Assembly: GCF_001949145.1 (NCBI RefSeq)
Contig: NW_019091786.1
Span: 3,356-42,369 of the forward strand
Source of the DNA: Acanthaster planci
Taxonomy: Eukaryota; Echinodermata; Asteroidea; Valvatida; Acanthasteridae
Reading direction: 5' to 3'
Length of the DNA: 39,014 bases
The translations under genes and the position numbers were made by a program. The notes beneath the pieces are model-generated. The model was given only the letters and a program-made list of their open reading frames with translations, was not told the origin of the DNA and ran no database searches. Positions 10,951 to 22,586 of this stretch are shown one piece after another. Each line of letters opens with the position of its first letter. The first letter of the stretch is position 1.

Positions 10951-13732
10951 TTTCCAGTTTATAACTTAAAACTTCACTAATCTTTAGGCAAAATAGTTTG
11001 TCTTCTCATTCCATCATAATTTCATACAACTTGTCATGAATTTCAGTTCTCTGACAATTCTTTGAAACTATAACTAGTCAGTCATTCTGCAGACATTCCT
11101 ACAAGCCAATCTATCATGAAACAAAGAAAATTTATCTGAATTTACTTCACTTCTTAGCATAGTTCATAAATAAACTTACTGTGTTTGGACTTTGTTTTAG
11201 CTTGATGATCGGTCACAGGTTGGGTGCTGCTATACCAGTACTGATGCTGATTCAGCCATGGACTGATAATTTTACCAAAGTGGTAAAAGTCAGTGATCAT
11301 TAACAGAAGCATGAATCAGCCAAACTTTGGCTATCGTTGGTCTTCACCTCTACCTATCTTGATTTTTCTCACTCTCTCTCTGTCTCTGACTATTCCTGTC
11401 TTGATCTCGAATGCATCTACTTATTTTTTTAAAATGCAGGTACAAAAAATAAGCATTTTTGTATCCATCACCATGCCCCAAGCAGTACATGTGTGATGTA
11501 ACTTGACCCTGTTTTACATGTGTGACGTAATGCATGAAATGGAGATGGACATACTATGCATTTGCACAGGATGAATGGTGATTGGATAAAACTTTTGTAC
11601 ATGTCATACGACAAGATATACAGTGCTGGAAATGAACCGTGACACCCACGCATGTAAAAAAAATAAGGATAACAAATAAAATGCGGATTGGAACTAGTTT
11701 ACAAAGAATCAAAACAAGATTTTACATAAACAAGATGATCTTATGGACAAGAGCTTGGCAGGCACTACAGCGAAGAATGCTGGACTCCTCAGATGGTGAA
11801 AAACAGTTCAGTCCTTGACGGTGCCAAAAAAAAGCTTTTGTGGGGACAAAGACCATGTTGAAAAAGAATGACCAGGCTCGAGATGAAACGACGAGGGCGT
11901 GATGACCGTCACAAGTACGGGAACTTAACCCCTTGACGGCGGGATATTTTTACCACATCCTACCTGGCTGCTGGGATTATTTTTCCAATTTTGCTAACGG
12001 CAACCGCAGACACCAAGATTGGCCACCAGACCTTATCTGCCAAGTTTGCTGGGTCACACAGTGCACACAGCCTGGCTCTGTGTAGTCATGAACCCTGTAT
12101 TTGGATCCCATTCAACAAAATACCGGGCACCCAGCACTTGGCTTGCGCACACGACAACACAAACTACCCTAGGACGCTCGGTCACAGTGGGGAGTGCAGC
12201 ACTCGCTAAGTTCACACATTCTATGCTTGCTTTTAGTGGGTACCGTGGCTCGTTTGCCCACTCCCCAGCATCAATGCCCAGCCCACACTTGTACATTGAG
12301 TGTGCTTCTCAAGTTTTTATTTCGTCAAATACCCAGTCAAGATTACCCGTAAAACTCGCCTACTTTTTTGTTTTGCGCAAAGTTCGCACATAATTTTCTT
12401 GCACATTTCTAAGTTTTGTTATTTGCAAGTTCTATTCATATCCTCTTTCTGTATGTAATGACATATATAAAACTGCCCCTTCTAAGTAAAGTTTGAACCA
12501 TCCCATGAAAATTATCTTTCCGAAATAATCTTCCCTATATTTATAAAATAAACAGACACAAGAAAAACAGCAGACAACTTTTTCTCACTTTTCTTCTTTT
12601 CTTGACGACTTGTCATTTCTTTTTTTCTCTTCTCATATTTACAATCACAGCAATTTATCTTTCTTCAAAACTTTCTTCAAAAAAAGGAACCCTCCAGTAA
12701 AAACCTTTGCCAAAAAAAGAAAAAGAGTAGTTGCATTACACAATGTCTTGACATTGGAGAAAATTCTTGCATGTTGCTCTTTGGACAAGGTAATGTGCCT
12801 TTCATGCAACAATTGCTTGTTGGGGCCTAGTTTCCTGTCTACAGAGCTCAAGAGAAAGTTGATTTCACCCTGGTCAACTGAGACAGCCATGTACAAAAAA
12901 CAAGTCATTGCAAATTTGGGTCATCTCATCCGGATCTAAATTAGTGACACAGCTTTCCTGATCTCACAGGGTCAACATACGTTTGGAATCAGGGTTTGTA
13001 AGGACAGGAATATCAGAATTGGTTTCACCAGGGAGAGGTGTTTGCCAGTGTAGATGGGGCTTTGAAAGGAAAATGAATTCCTGACTTGAATGCGAGCCTC
13101 AACAAATTCAGTGGCAACAGTTTGATTTCTTTTATCAACTTAGGATTTCAGATTATTGCCTTTTCTCAGGAGTTCCTTTTGAGAAGAAGTAAGCTGTCAA
13201 GCATTTCCGGCAAAAAAATGGAATTGCCGCTCATTTGTAGTGGTCCTGGGCATTTTGGATGTGACTGAAACCGCTTGGCCGTCATTGTCCCACAAAAAAA
13301 TTAGCTGTTTCCCACATGTGGCATTTAGATAAAATGGCCATACATGTCACACCAACAGTTTATATATCTCATGAGGTTACAGTATGTCAGATTGCATCCC
13401 AGCCCTTAGTTTTGTTTAGTTTGTCCCCAGTTTAAGTGAATTTCCTCCTTGAATGAATTTAATGACTTTGCACATGTCCCAGATTAAGTTAATTTATTTT
13501 TTATCCTTTACAGTTCTTGAAAATAAGCTGTCCTCAAAAGCTCTTGTACAGGTTCACATTTGTTGAGATTGGTGTGGATTCCCTCAAGTTGCACTTGACG
13601 TCTAGGCACCAAAAAGTTTTCAGCCGGTTCATCAACCAATTTCCTGTTATCTGTTATGTCTTCTTTGCATTTCGAATGAAGGCCATGTAGTTAAGTTTGT
13701 GTTGCAGATTTGTGACAGTTCTTGTTGTTTTG
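10951..13732. other. Mostly gene-less; one unsupported open frame
   Basis: Non-coding and AT-rich, with a CT-rich patch near 11370-11400. A plus-strand frame at 12610-12939 is Lys/Arg-rich early (KKRKRVVALHNVLTLEKILA), contains CxxC, and could end an exon at GACAAG/GTAATG (about 12790). No acceptor partner or family was recognised, so it is not called a gene. Confidence 0.35.
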
Positions 13733-15400
13733 CTACACTAATTCAAGATAAATCTTGCATCTTGTGTCTGCACTTGCTCCTAACAATGGATACCATCCTT
13801 TAACAGAGTGTGGGCCCCAGACAGCTGGGGAGTGTTCCAGCAAAGGGGACACCAGTGTGGTATTTGCAGATTTCTGTGCCTCACTGAGCAGCAGTTCCAC
13901 ACAGTTTTCCTCAGAATAGCCAGGATCTGGCTGTAGCTTTTTTATGTGTTCTACGTGTGCCTTTTCCAAGATTATCTACGGTGTTAGTGATATGCACCTC
14001 AAGATATTTTAAAGAATCCACACTTTGTAGCTCCTTTCTACAAAAGTTGAGGATGCTTTTAATCGGTTGATATACGTATGACCAATGGAAATTGTACATC
14101 ATTTTAAGGGATTGCATTTTCCATTTTGACTGCCACAAGTGTAAACTACAGTATACACATCTTATAGAAGTTGGGTCTAAGTTGCTGTAAAACACATGCA
14201 GTCATCGTCAAACAGACGGACACTTGATGACAGGTTTGGCAGCAGGTCATTTATGTTGATTAGGAATAAGGGACCCAGAACAGATACTCGACATACTTCT
14301 GATTTTACAGGTGTGGTTGTTGAAACCTTTCCTTCCTCTACTATTCTCTGGGAGTGCCCACTAGGTCTTTTATCCACTCGTATGTATCCCATATGCCATA
14401 CTACTGAAGCTTGCCAAGGAGATTTTTGTGAAACTTTGTCAAATTGGCCTTTAACAAATCCAAAACTTCAACATCCACATTGTGCCCATCATTTACAGCT
14501 TTCCCAATTTCATTTAGTGTAACAATGACGGAGTTTCCGTAGATCTCTTTGGGTGGAAACCATCCTGGCAGTCAATTCAAATCTTTGTGTTCATCAAAAT
14601 GCACTTCATCATGTGACTGAAGATATTATGTCTAAGAACTTTACATGCGACAGTGGTAACTTGACACTGGCCTATCATTTCCTGGGTCAGACAGTCTTAA
14701 AGACTGATGTATGTGTTCCCACTTCACATTTGAGCTGGCTCCTTGTGTTTCCTTCATATCAGTCGGGAGATAATCTTGCACATAACTGGACTTTTGTTTA
14801 TGCATTGTATGCATGACCTTATTCTGCAAATGCTTATGATCTTTCAAACTTAGGGAATTATTTTTACTGCTGCTTTGTGAGCCCTATCACACTCCTTCAT
14901 TAGCAATAGAATATCAGGTGTAAACCAGGGATTGCCGTTTGCCCGATTCTCTTCTTGCACAATGGAATATATGCATTTTACCGATGTCCATGTTTTCCAA
15001 GCAGAATGAACATCACTTTCCTTGTCAAGTGTATTCAAAGGCATTAATAGTTAATAAAATCCTGTTCATTTAGCTTATTAAATGGTCTAAATTCAATGCC
15101 CTCTACACCTACCCAACATGCGGCCACAGCTTCTGACAGCATGTACTAAATAATAATCACTGATACTAGTGCAAAATCTCCCACTGTTGGTAAGCACCTC
15201 TGTATTACTAACAAAGATCAAGTTGATGAGACTACTTGAGTGATAACTCTAGTAGTTTTTGATTATCTGTGCAAGGCCATACATTTCAGTCATCTATTGG
15301 TTTGGAAGTAGTACGATCAAAACTACAGTTAAAATTTTCGGATACGATGACCTCATTTTTTAGTATTAAATCCAAAAACTGATTCTTATAAAGTTAGGTG
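13733..15400 (-). mobile_element. Jockey/CR1-type LINE relic (EN to RT), minus strand
   Basis: Read 5' to 3' on the minus strand the domains are in normal order. The endonuclease C-terminus has LILKNEVIVSENFNCSFD (about 15365-15310, the 'GDFN' block) and TSISDYYLVHA (about 15150, the 'SDH' block, with His changed to Tyr). The linker has NPWFTPDILLLMKECDRAHK (about 14945-14885). The RT has a degenerate 'LDFSKAFD..H..LL.KL' block near 14480-14420, then VLGPLFLININDLLPNL and VRLFDDDC at 14290-14205 (the F-x-DD catalytic motif), then SLKYLEVHI (about 14010) and LVSPLLEHSPAVWGPH (about 13850). Multiple frameshifts make it dead. It joins the Tx1-like relic at about 15400-15500. Confidence 0.8.
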
Positions 15401-15409
15401 GCTGATAGA

Positions 15410-16660
15410 TGGCTCGTCTGAGAACTGAAGTTTTCTTATGGAATGGTTTCTTCACCCAGATATTTTTAATTTTGCTTCCTCGACTATTGTGGAATTCTTT
15501 AGAAAGTCCATCCCCTCCTGCGGTCTTACTGTTTGCCATCCCACAAAGTGCTGCAGACAACTCGTTGAGTTGTAACGGACTCCCAAGTTCAAGAAATAAG
15601 TTCTTTGGGACTCTAGACTGTAATGAGTCTAAGAATAGGGATTGGAGCCCCTCTTCAATGGGGTCATGACTAAATAACTCGAAATAGAAAGAATCATAAA
15701 CTGCAGCAACGTCCACTTAGGCCCTAACTTCCGCACCATTAGGGCCTCGAACAGAAGAAATTAGTGTTTGTCTACGATGCTCTGATTCCACATGAGAGAA
15801 AAATTTTGATGGTTTCTCTCCTTCATTTAGGTCACGAGCCAAAGAGCGAACCCGAGCCCCCTCAGCCTCGACATCACCAAACATAGTAATTCCTCGCTCA
15901 AAGAGTCATATTTAGGTGAAAGGTCATGGGAGCGCACCCCACTATCAAGTTGCAGAGAAATATCTCTCAAAGAAGACAAAATGCCTTCTCGCTGTCGACA
16001 TCTCTTTTGAGTGAGACAAAAACAATACTTCAAGATAAAATCTCTGGAATGAAGCTTGACATCTTCCCTCCAAAGGAGTTTACTATCAAACCCCTTCCAG
16101 AGGGAACTGCAGCCTAAAGTAGGCTGAAGAGAAAGCTTGTTTAAACTCCAGATCAGAAGAACAGAAACATGCACAGTATGAGCAAAAGTCTTTATGAAAA
16201 GTACATAATAAAGAGAAGAGATGAGGGACAGCCTTGCCTCCCTCCCCTGGTGACTAAAAACAGTTCCGAAAGACACCCATTCGTTACCACAGCACTGGAT
16301 ATAAGCCTACCTGTATATAACAGTTCCATCCAATGTCAAAAATTGGGTCTGAAACCAAAGCGGTCAAGAACCTTGAACAAAAATTTCAAATTCACCTTAT
16401 CATATGCCTTCTATTGCTCAAGTGAGATAACCAAGCAATGGAGTTGGGCTTCCTTAGTTGGCTTGGGAGACAACTCAACAGAGGAGAGAGAAGGATGAGA
16501 AACTCCCTCCACCATATCAGAACCACAAGGTTCCGCTAACTACTAGTTTTTCAGGGGTCTTGATCTCTGAGAATGAGGAGTCGGCGCCCGCTGAAGGGAC
16601 ACGGGTCCTCTTTGCCTTTGACCTCCTCTTCCTTCCCCTAGCAGGCTACTCTGGATCTTT
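15410..16660 (-). mobile_element. Tx1/L1-like LINE relic, internally rearranged, minus strand
   Basis: Minus-strand segments, 5' to 3': a basic tail GRKRRSKAKRTRVPSAGADS (about 16630-16570) that could be an ORF1 end; an RT core (about 16420-16200) with KAYDKV-like, VLDRFGFRPNF, SAVVTNG.LSE and RGGRQGCP blocks; then the EN-RT linker (about 16130-15830) with LLWREDVKLHSRDFILKYC and the 'GEKPSKFF' block (about 15810); and the start of RT (about 15716-15480) with FYFELFSHDPI, LNELSAALCGMANSKTAGGD and GLSKEFH. In an intact L1/Tx1 ORF2 the linker precedes the RT core, so the RT segment lies upstream of where it should be. Two truncated copies joined head to tail, or an internal shuffle, would explain this. 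Many stops and frameshifts are present. Confidence 0.72.
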
Positions 16661-16697
16661 ATTTGACAGCAAATCCATCTCTTTTTTGAAATGTGGT

Positions 16698-16713
16698 GGC
16701 TCTGAAAAGAGCC
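16698..16713 (-). promoter_or_regulatory. Histone-type mRNA 3' stem-loop
   Basis: On the minus strand the sequence is GGCTCTTTTCAGAGCC: a 6-bp stem with a 4-nt loop, a perfect fit to the metazoan replication-dependent histone consensus (GGYYCTTYTNARRGCC). It is preceded by A-rich sequence (AAAAC) and followed by ACCA. About ten bases further downstream is an AAAAAAGAGATGG purine run that fits a histone downstream element (U7 snRNA target). It lies 28 nt after the stop codon of the zinc-finger exon, the normal distance for histone genes. In known biology this element binds SLBP and replaces polyadenylation. Confidence 0.85.
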
Positions 16714-16741
16714 GTTTTTTTTCTTTGTTGCTGATGTCTTG

Positions 16742-16948
16742 TTAGTGAAGAAGCTTGTTGTGGCGATCCTTGTCAGCTCTGCTCTGAAACGCCTTTCTGC
16801 AAACGTGTTTGCATCTGCGATGTTCTCCCTGTAAACTTGAACTGAGCCCCTCGTCCAGATCCATTTTCTTGAGTTTACCCGCTGTTGCTAGAGACGCCAT
16901 TTCTTCCCATGTCTTGTAGTGCCCCGGATACTTGTCTGATGGATGGGG
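16742..16948 (-). CDS. Terminal exon, C2H2 zinc-finger protein (partial)
   Basis: Minus-strand exon with a good acceptor (a pyrimidine-rich tract ending CCATCCATCAG) just before about 16948. It encodes KYPGHYKTWEEMASLATAGK, a Leu/Asp-rich linker, and a C-terminal finger CKHVCRKAFQSRADKDRHNK followed by LLH and a stop at 16744-16742. The finger fits C-x3-C-x12-H-x4-H. The open frame extends upstream to 17053, but that part looks less protein-like and may be intron. Upstream exons were not found; they might lie beyond the transposon at 17580. A histone-type 3' end follows immediately. It could be the end of a host gene or of an unknown element. The protein family is not recognised. Confidence 0.5.
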   Translation of the reverse strand, partial: PHPSDKYPGHYKTWEEMASLATAGKLKKMDLDEGLSSSLQGEHRRCKHVCRKAFQSRADKDRHNKLLH

Positions 16949-17053
16949 AGTAAAACAACACCCACTGACCCCCAAACAGTTTTCTTCTCCATTTTGTCTA
17001 TTGTTTATTCCAATCTTTAACAAACCTGTAATGTGGAAATCACTGCCTGACAT

Positions 17054-17579
17054 TGCTACACTTGGGGAAAGAAAACAACAGATCTTAATTCAATGTCACG
17101 AGAACTGACGCACGTACGCCCGCAGACTCCAATGGAGTTTGTCTTTTGTTGAAAGAGATTAGTTGCTTAGGCTGTCTGAATAAGCTGTGCTAAACCTGTG
17201 GATGAACTGGCTTAATTTACACAACAAAGCCGATGCACAATAACCATTCGTGGCAAGGTGGGAGTCGGGGCTTCTATACCAAGGTGGGGGAGATGGTGGT
17301 ATGCATCAAAGGGGTTGCCACATAGCCAACTCTCTTTCAGGAAACGCTGCCTTGCAACCATTACCCACTTGCAGTTGAATCGGGTAATAGTTTGAAAGGG
17401 GATTAAGGGCAACCATTTCCTGCTTAGTCAACCGTTTCTATTTTGACTTGGGACCTTACATATATATGTTGTTTCTTTTGTATCTCACTCCTGCTGAAGA
17501 TTGTACTGTTACGGTATTCCCTTCCTTCTCGACCAATGTATATGGAGTTGTCTTAAACAGAGTGGTTGTTTTATCCATG
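17054..17579. other. Gene-less stretch left of the large transposon
   Basis: No motif-supported coding sequence. A minus-strand open frame at 17212-17412 has no recognisable features. It is the left flank of the transposon starting at 17580. Confidence 0.4.
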
Positions 17580-17605
17580 GAGGTAGGAAAAGAAGGAGTT
17601 AGCAC
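17580..17605 (+). repeat. Left terminal inverted repeat
   Basis: Begins GAGGTAGGAAAAG. It matches the right end in reverse complement over 13 bases, then after a 2-nt gap over GAGTTAGC. Beyond that the two ends diverge until the inner 15-mer. Confidence 0.82.
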
Positions 17606-17716
17606 GGGTTCTCCCCTGGTATAATCCCAATTAGCACCTTCCGCGGTCGCTGCAGAAAGCTACGGGTTTTCCGTTGTGGCTGACTAGTTTTACGACCACC
17701 GCTAATCCCCTTGTGC

Positions 17717-17731
17717 GCTATGTCTCATGCC
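17717..17731 (+). repeat. Inner inverted 15-mer, left side
   Basis: GCTATGTCTCATGCC is the exact reverse complement of 25729-25743. It lies 137 bp from the left end but only about 40 bp from the right end, so the left end carries about 95 bp of extra sequence. It may be an internal transposase-binding site. Confidence 0.75.
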
Positions 17732-18491
17732 GTTCGCTCTGGCCGTTGCACTTGCAAATAAGCTTTACTGGAGTTGATATTCCTGCCATCAAACAGTCGA
17801 ATATATCTTCAGGACATGCGCAGTAGATTTCTGGCGTGGGGACGCTATCGCCATGTTCTTTTTCGGATGCGCAACGAAATTCTACCCCACTGCAGTTTTT
17901 GAACGGAGATAATCGGCCAATTTTTTGGCTTTGAGAGGTAATTTTTCAGATTTCGAAAAAACTGAGTTTTGTAGATTTATATGGAGAAATTTTGGCTGTT
18001 TTTGGAAGGATCCTGCCATGCCCTGTGAATGAAATTAACGGAAAATGCTTCTGAAGTGTGGCGCTTCCGTGTTGAATAAGAATTGTAACTTAGCGATGCT
18101 TAGCACTTCCAAAAATAATGATAATTGCGATGCCTAAAACGAAAACATGACGCACTTCTGATTGAATTTAATATAGAACTGGGGTTTTTATTCCCATATA
18201 ATCATACCGAAGCGAAGGAATTGGCATTGATTCAGTGTTATTACTTTATTAGACATGATCAGTCATTGAAATATTTTTTATATTTTATTTTTAACACCGG
18301 CCTGTTGAATTCCTCGTCATTTTTATGTACATTTAATTTCAAAATTTTTCCTAATGTCAATGTGGATAAGGAATTACATGTGATCGTAAAACTGAAAATA
18401 GGCTACTGACTAAATAGCCATGGTACATGTAAATCACAAAAGACATGAAAGAAAAAGGCCTAGCCTAGTGAGATTAGGCTATACACAAGCA

Positions 18492-18826
18492 NNNNNNNNN
18501 NNNNNNNNNNNNNNNNNNNNNNNNNNNNNNNNNNNNNNNNNNNNNNNNNNNNNNNNNNNNNNNNNNNNNNNNNNNNNNNNNNNNNNNNNNNNNNNNNNNN
18601 NNNNNNNNNNNNNNNNNNNNNNNNNNNNNNNNNNNNNNNNNNNNNNNNNNNNNNNNNNNNNNNNNNNNNNNNNNNNNNNNNNNNNNNNNNNNNNNNNNNN
18701 NNNNNNNNNNNNNNNNNNNNNNNNNNNNNNNNNNNNNNNNNNNNNNNNNNNNNNNNNNNNNNNNNNNNNNNNNNNNNNNNNNNNNNNNNNNNNNNNNNNN
18801 NNNNNNNNNNNNNNNNNNNNNNNNNN
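18492..18826. other. Assembly gap (run of N)
   Basis: 335 unresolved bases. The transposase frame is already open at the right edge, so coding sequence, probably including the N-terminal DNA-binding region, is missing here. Confidence 0.99.
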
Positions 18827-21800
18827 GTGATTCCTGTGATTCCTGCTCCCAGAAATCAGTGTGTGATGATGACCCCGTGTCTTCACTGCAAGTGTACAAG
18901 GAGAAAGCTGAAAGCTGTGGATTGTTGACTTGGATCGGTGACGGGCTTCTTCAGATCATGAAGATGGGTCCAAGATGCATTCCCGTGTGTTATTTCACAG
19001 TCTTCACCAACTTCACATGGAAGTTAGTAATAGCTGGCATTGAGGTCCAACATGACAGGCTGTCCCTTGAATTACCAACACAGTTGTCTCTTGATGATTG
19101 TTTGAAGGTGTGTGAGGCACTGGCATCAAAACAAGTGTGTGAAGGAAATAGTGATTTCCGTGAAATCTTGGAGCTGAAAAGAGGGCCTGATGGAGAATGT
19201 CCATTGTATGTTACTCCCCAAGATGAAGTTGTGGGTGACACAATACGTCATAAAAGTTGCCGTCTTCATGTTGAAGGAGGAAATCGCTGTTCAGTATGCC
19301 GCATTCATAGAAGTGACTTGGCAGGTGTCCTGCATCGGTTGCGTTCTAAGTCGGCGTTGCCTGTAAACTCGACATCGAAGCGGCCATTGTCATCTATGAC
19401 ATATTCCATGCTCAAGCAGAAAACCTGCACACTGCAGAAGGAGAGAAAGCAGCTCAAGCGAAAGCTGTGTCAGATGCAGAACAAAATTGAAGATATGATT
19501 CAGGCTGAAGGGATGGAAGTTGAACCTATCAATGAACAGTGCATTGATAGAAACTGTAACTTCCAACAACAACCGGATGAAAGAGATGCTTCCAGAGGAA
19601 TCAGCTGCAAGGCTTATGTGGGAGCAACAGGCCGGGTCTGCATCAAAGGGTCGCCAGATGCGCTGGCATCCAGCGATTATTCGCTGGTGCATAGCGTTAC
19701 AAAGTAAATCAACATCAGCGTACAAGTTCATCAGGGAGAGTGGGTTTTTCAAGCTGCCCCATCCTACGACCTTACATCCTTACACGCATTTTGCTGACCC
19801 ATCAACTGGATTTAGTGCTGATATGTTGGAGACAATAGTAAAGGAGCACAATATTAGTCAGTGCCCTGAGCAGGAGAGACATGTTGCTTTACTTTTCGAT
19901 GAAATGAGAATCAAATCTGGTCTTGTCTATTCTCAGAGACTTGGAAAAATTGTTGGTTACACCGATGTTGGAGAAATAAGTAATCAGGTCTTGGAGTTTG
20001 AACGGCGGTGCAAGGGTGACGAGGAGCCTGTTTTGGCCACACATGTTTTAGTTTTGATGGTCCGGGGACTTTTCAGTTCTCTTCAGGCACCTGTAGCGTA
20101 CTATGGCACAGAAGGCATCACCAGCGATCAGCTTTACCCATGTATTGCAGAGGCTGTCATTTATCTAGAAACAGTTGGGTTTGAAGTTGATGCTTTCGTA
20201 TCAGATGGAGCCTCTGCAAATAGGAAGTTTTACCGACTTCAATCATCAGCCGAGTCAGCAAATCCTACATACTTCACACAGCACCCATTAGATCCTGCAA
20301 GGCGAATATACTTCATATGCGATGTTCCCCACCTCGTGAAAACTACACGCAATAACTGGGAGAACTCCGGTTATCACAACAAAACAAAAAACCTCACGGT
20401 AAGTTTATTTGTCATTTTGTTTGTTTTGTGCATGAAATCTCAAACTCAACTTTTACCTCTTAACAATTTAAACAAGTCATGCAACAAGAATAAGCTGCTC
20501 TTAAAGAACACTCGTGCCAAAGATTCACATGCCTGCGGTAGTTCATTTCAGTCTTCCAGTATGTGTGGAAAAGGAAGTACATTGGTTGTCCATGAGAACT
20601 AACAATAAAGAACTTACAACAGAGCGTTCCAAATCCATCCAACTATCGTCCCCCCCCCAAAAAAACTTTGAAATTAATAAACCAAATATGGATTTTAAGA
20701 AATTTGGAAACTACCAAGTGTTAAGCTGTAGCTTAGAAACGCAATGCATTTACAGTTTTGCTTGTTATCATTTTGCTTTCTTTACAGTATAACCATCAGT
20801 GCATCAGCTGGACACACCTCTTGCAGCTTTATGAGTGGGATGTGGGCCTTACACGATGTTCACCCGGTCTCCGCCGTCTGCATAAACTTTCGCATGAGCA
20901 TCTGCATCTTACACCGGCTCTTAGAATGAGGGTTTACATGGCAGCTCAGGTTAGTGCTGTAAAATGTACTTTGAAAATTAAGACAAATGTTTTTGTATTT
21001 TGAAAGCATTGTTAATGTTGTCATGCTGTAGTCTTGAATTGTCAGTATGATGGGCATGCTTTTTGCCTTGTGAACTGCCAGGTTGGTACTACATGCTGAT
21101 ATAATCAGATCAGAAAAATTTCTTTTACTATTCTGTTGACAGGTTTTGAGTAGCAGTGTTGCCAATGCATTGGAGTCATTGGATCGTCCCGGCACTGCAT
21201 CAACTGTGGCATTCATCCGCTACATGGACCAGTTTTTGGACTGCCTTAATGTGGCCAACCCTCATCAAGGCAGACGAGCCAGGAAACCTGCACTGGAACC
21301 ATATACTAGTTGTGATGACTGGAGATTTGAGGTAATATTTGCTTATGGTCATCAAACCTTGCAGTGCAACTTACTCAGTTTTATTTTATGTTTTCTCCTT
21401 TTCAATGTGCATGCAGAAATGTGTGTGGGGAAGGTGAAAAAACAAAATTAAATTGGAATGTAAGCTCAGTCTACTATCTATTGATAATGCTTAATGAATT
21501 AGCACATTTTGAAGCGAAGAAAGAGGCTCAATTTGTCACCATATTTATTCTCTGTTTTCCCCACTCCGTTTTGCTATCATATTGCATTGCTTACAGAATG
21601 CAACACATAATTCTAACACATTTACATGTATACAAATGCCAAGATGAAAAATGTTAATTATCCTTTTGATTGGTATTTTTCTTTTTTACACAAGTGGTTG
21701 ACAAAGGACTTCCTAGGCTTCTTCAGAGCTTGGAGGGATGAAGTAGAAGCATTCCCTGGCTTGTCCAAGAAGGTGAAGAAGAGGATGTTCATCAGCAAGG

Positions 21801-22507
21801 AGACAATGGAGGGACTGGAGATAACAGGTAATTTAAATTAAACGTTATCACTGCAGTGGCAAGCACACTTGCTGCATGACATGCAAATACAGAAACCTAT
21901 TGTATGAAACACATGCACATGTATCCATTTAATTATATTTTATCTCAAGAAAGAGTTATTTTCATTCGCATCTCCCAATTACACTGTTCCAGCCAAAGAA
22001 AGGGGAGCTTCCCTGTTGCATTTGGGCACTTTTCTCCTTCATCTGCATTTCACCCTAGGAAAACTGAAGCTGGGCATGTCTCTTGTCCGGAAATCCTCAG
22101 TTTCTTGCCCAAAACTGCTAATGTAAAAGTGGTGTTAATTTAATAGTTTTGGCATTATGAGCTATGCATTTTGGATATAGGTGCGTAACACTTCCAAACA
22201 CTTGAATTTAATTTTTACAGTTCAGTCTTTCGTGGAATTGGCGAAGTACTTGCTGACGTGCCGTGGGGTGTCATTCTTCCTGAGTGAAAAGCTCAATCAA
22301 GACCCGCTTGAGCAATACTTCAGTAGACAGCGAGGATCTGGGGGCAGCTCTGACAACCCATCACTTGAACAGTTTGGCCATAACATGCTTTCCCTCCATG
22401 TTGCATCTGGATGCCTGAAATCTTCCAAGAGGGGAAACAGCAGGAGTCAGCACGACCAGCCAGCAGACATCAGTTCACTCAGTAAACCCCTTCCAAAACG
22501 GAAGTAA
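18827..22507 (+). CDS. P-element/THAP9-like transposase, 5 exons seen, one frameshift
   Basis: Exons: 18827(gap)-20398, 20788-20949, 21143-21331, 21695-21827 and 22221-22507, all with GT-AG borders and compatible phases. About 780 residues are visible. Order: a Cys-containing N-terminal region (TIRHKSCRLHV...RCSVCR, about 19235-19305); a Lys-rich coiled coil (LQKERKQLKRKLCQMQNKIE); then MRWHPAIIRWCIALQ, LLFDEMRIKSG (first catalytic Asp), VSDGASANRKF (second Asp) and CDVPHLVKTTRNNW; then the insertion domain; then LSEKLNQDPLEQYF (Glu) and GSSDNPS (last Asp). The Glu-Asp spacing is 14, as I recall for the Drosophila P enzyme. A +1 frameshift near 19519 separates the N-terminal part from the catalytic part; it is either real decay or an assembly error. 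The start codon and any THAP finger are not visible. AATAAA follows at 22581. Confidence 0.9.
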
Positions 22508-22580
22508 ATGTTCAAAGTAAAGAAACACCAGTTCATGAAGACCAGAAAAAGAACATGGAGCTCACAGAACCAGAGTGGTG

Positions 22581-22586
22581 AATAAA
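22581..22586 (+). terminator. Polyadenylation signal of the transposase gene
   Basis: AATAAA lies 74 nt after the transposase stop codon, in the 436-bp space between the two convergent genes. Confidence 0.6.

Noticed and set aside
16169-16745. Plus-strand open frames of 95-109 residues
   Set aside because: They are antisense to the Tx1-like relic and the histone-type 3' region, where the minus strand carries recognisable motifs.
17853-17912. Short frame starting MFFFGCATKFYPTAVFERR as transposase exon 1
   Set aside because: It closes at a stop after 19 codons, has no THAP signature, and no donor joins it in phase to the frame after the gap.
18420-18899. Long open frames on both strands across the N run
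   Set aside because: They are open only because unresolved bases contain no stop codons.
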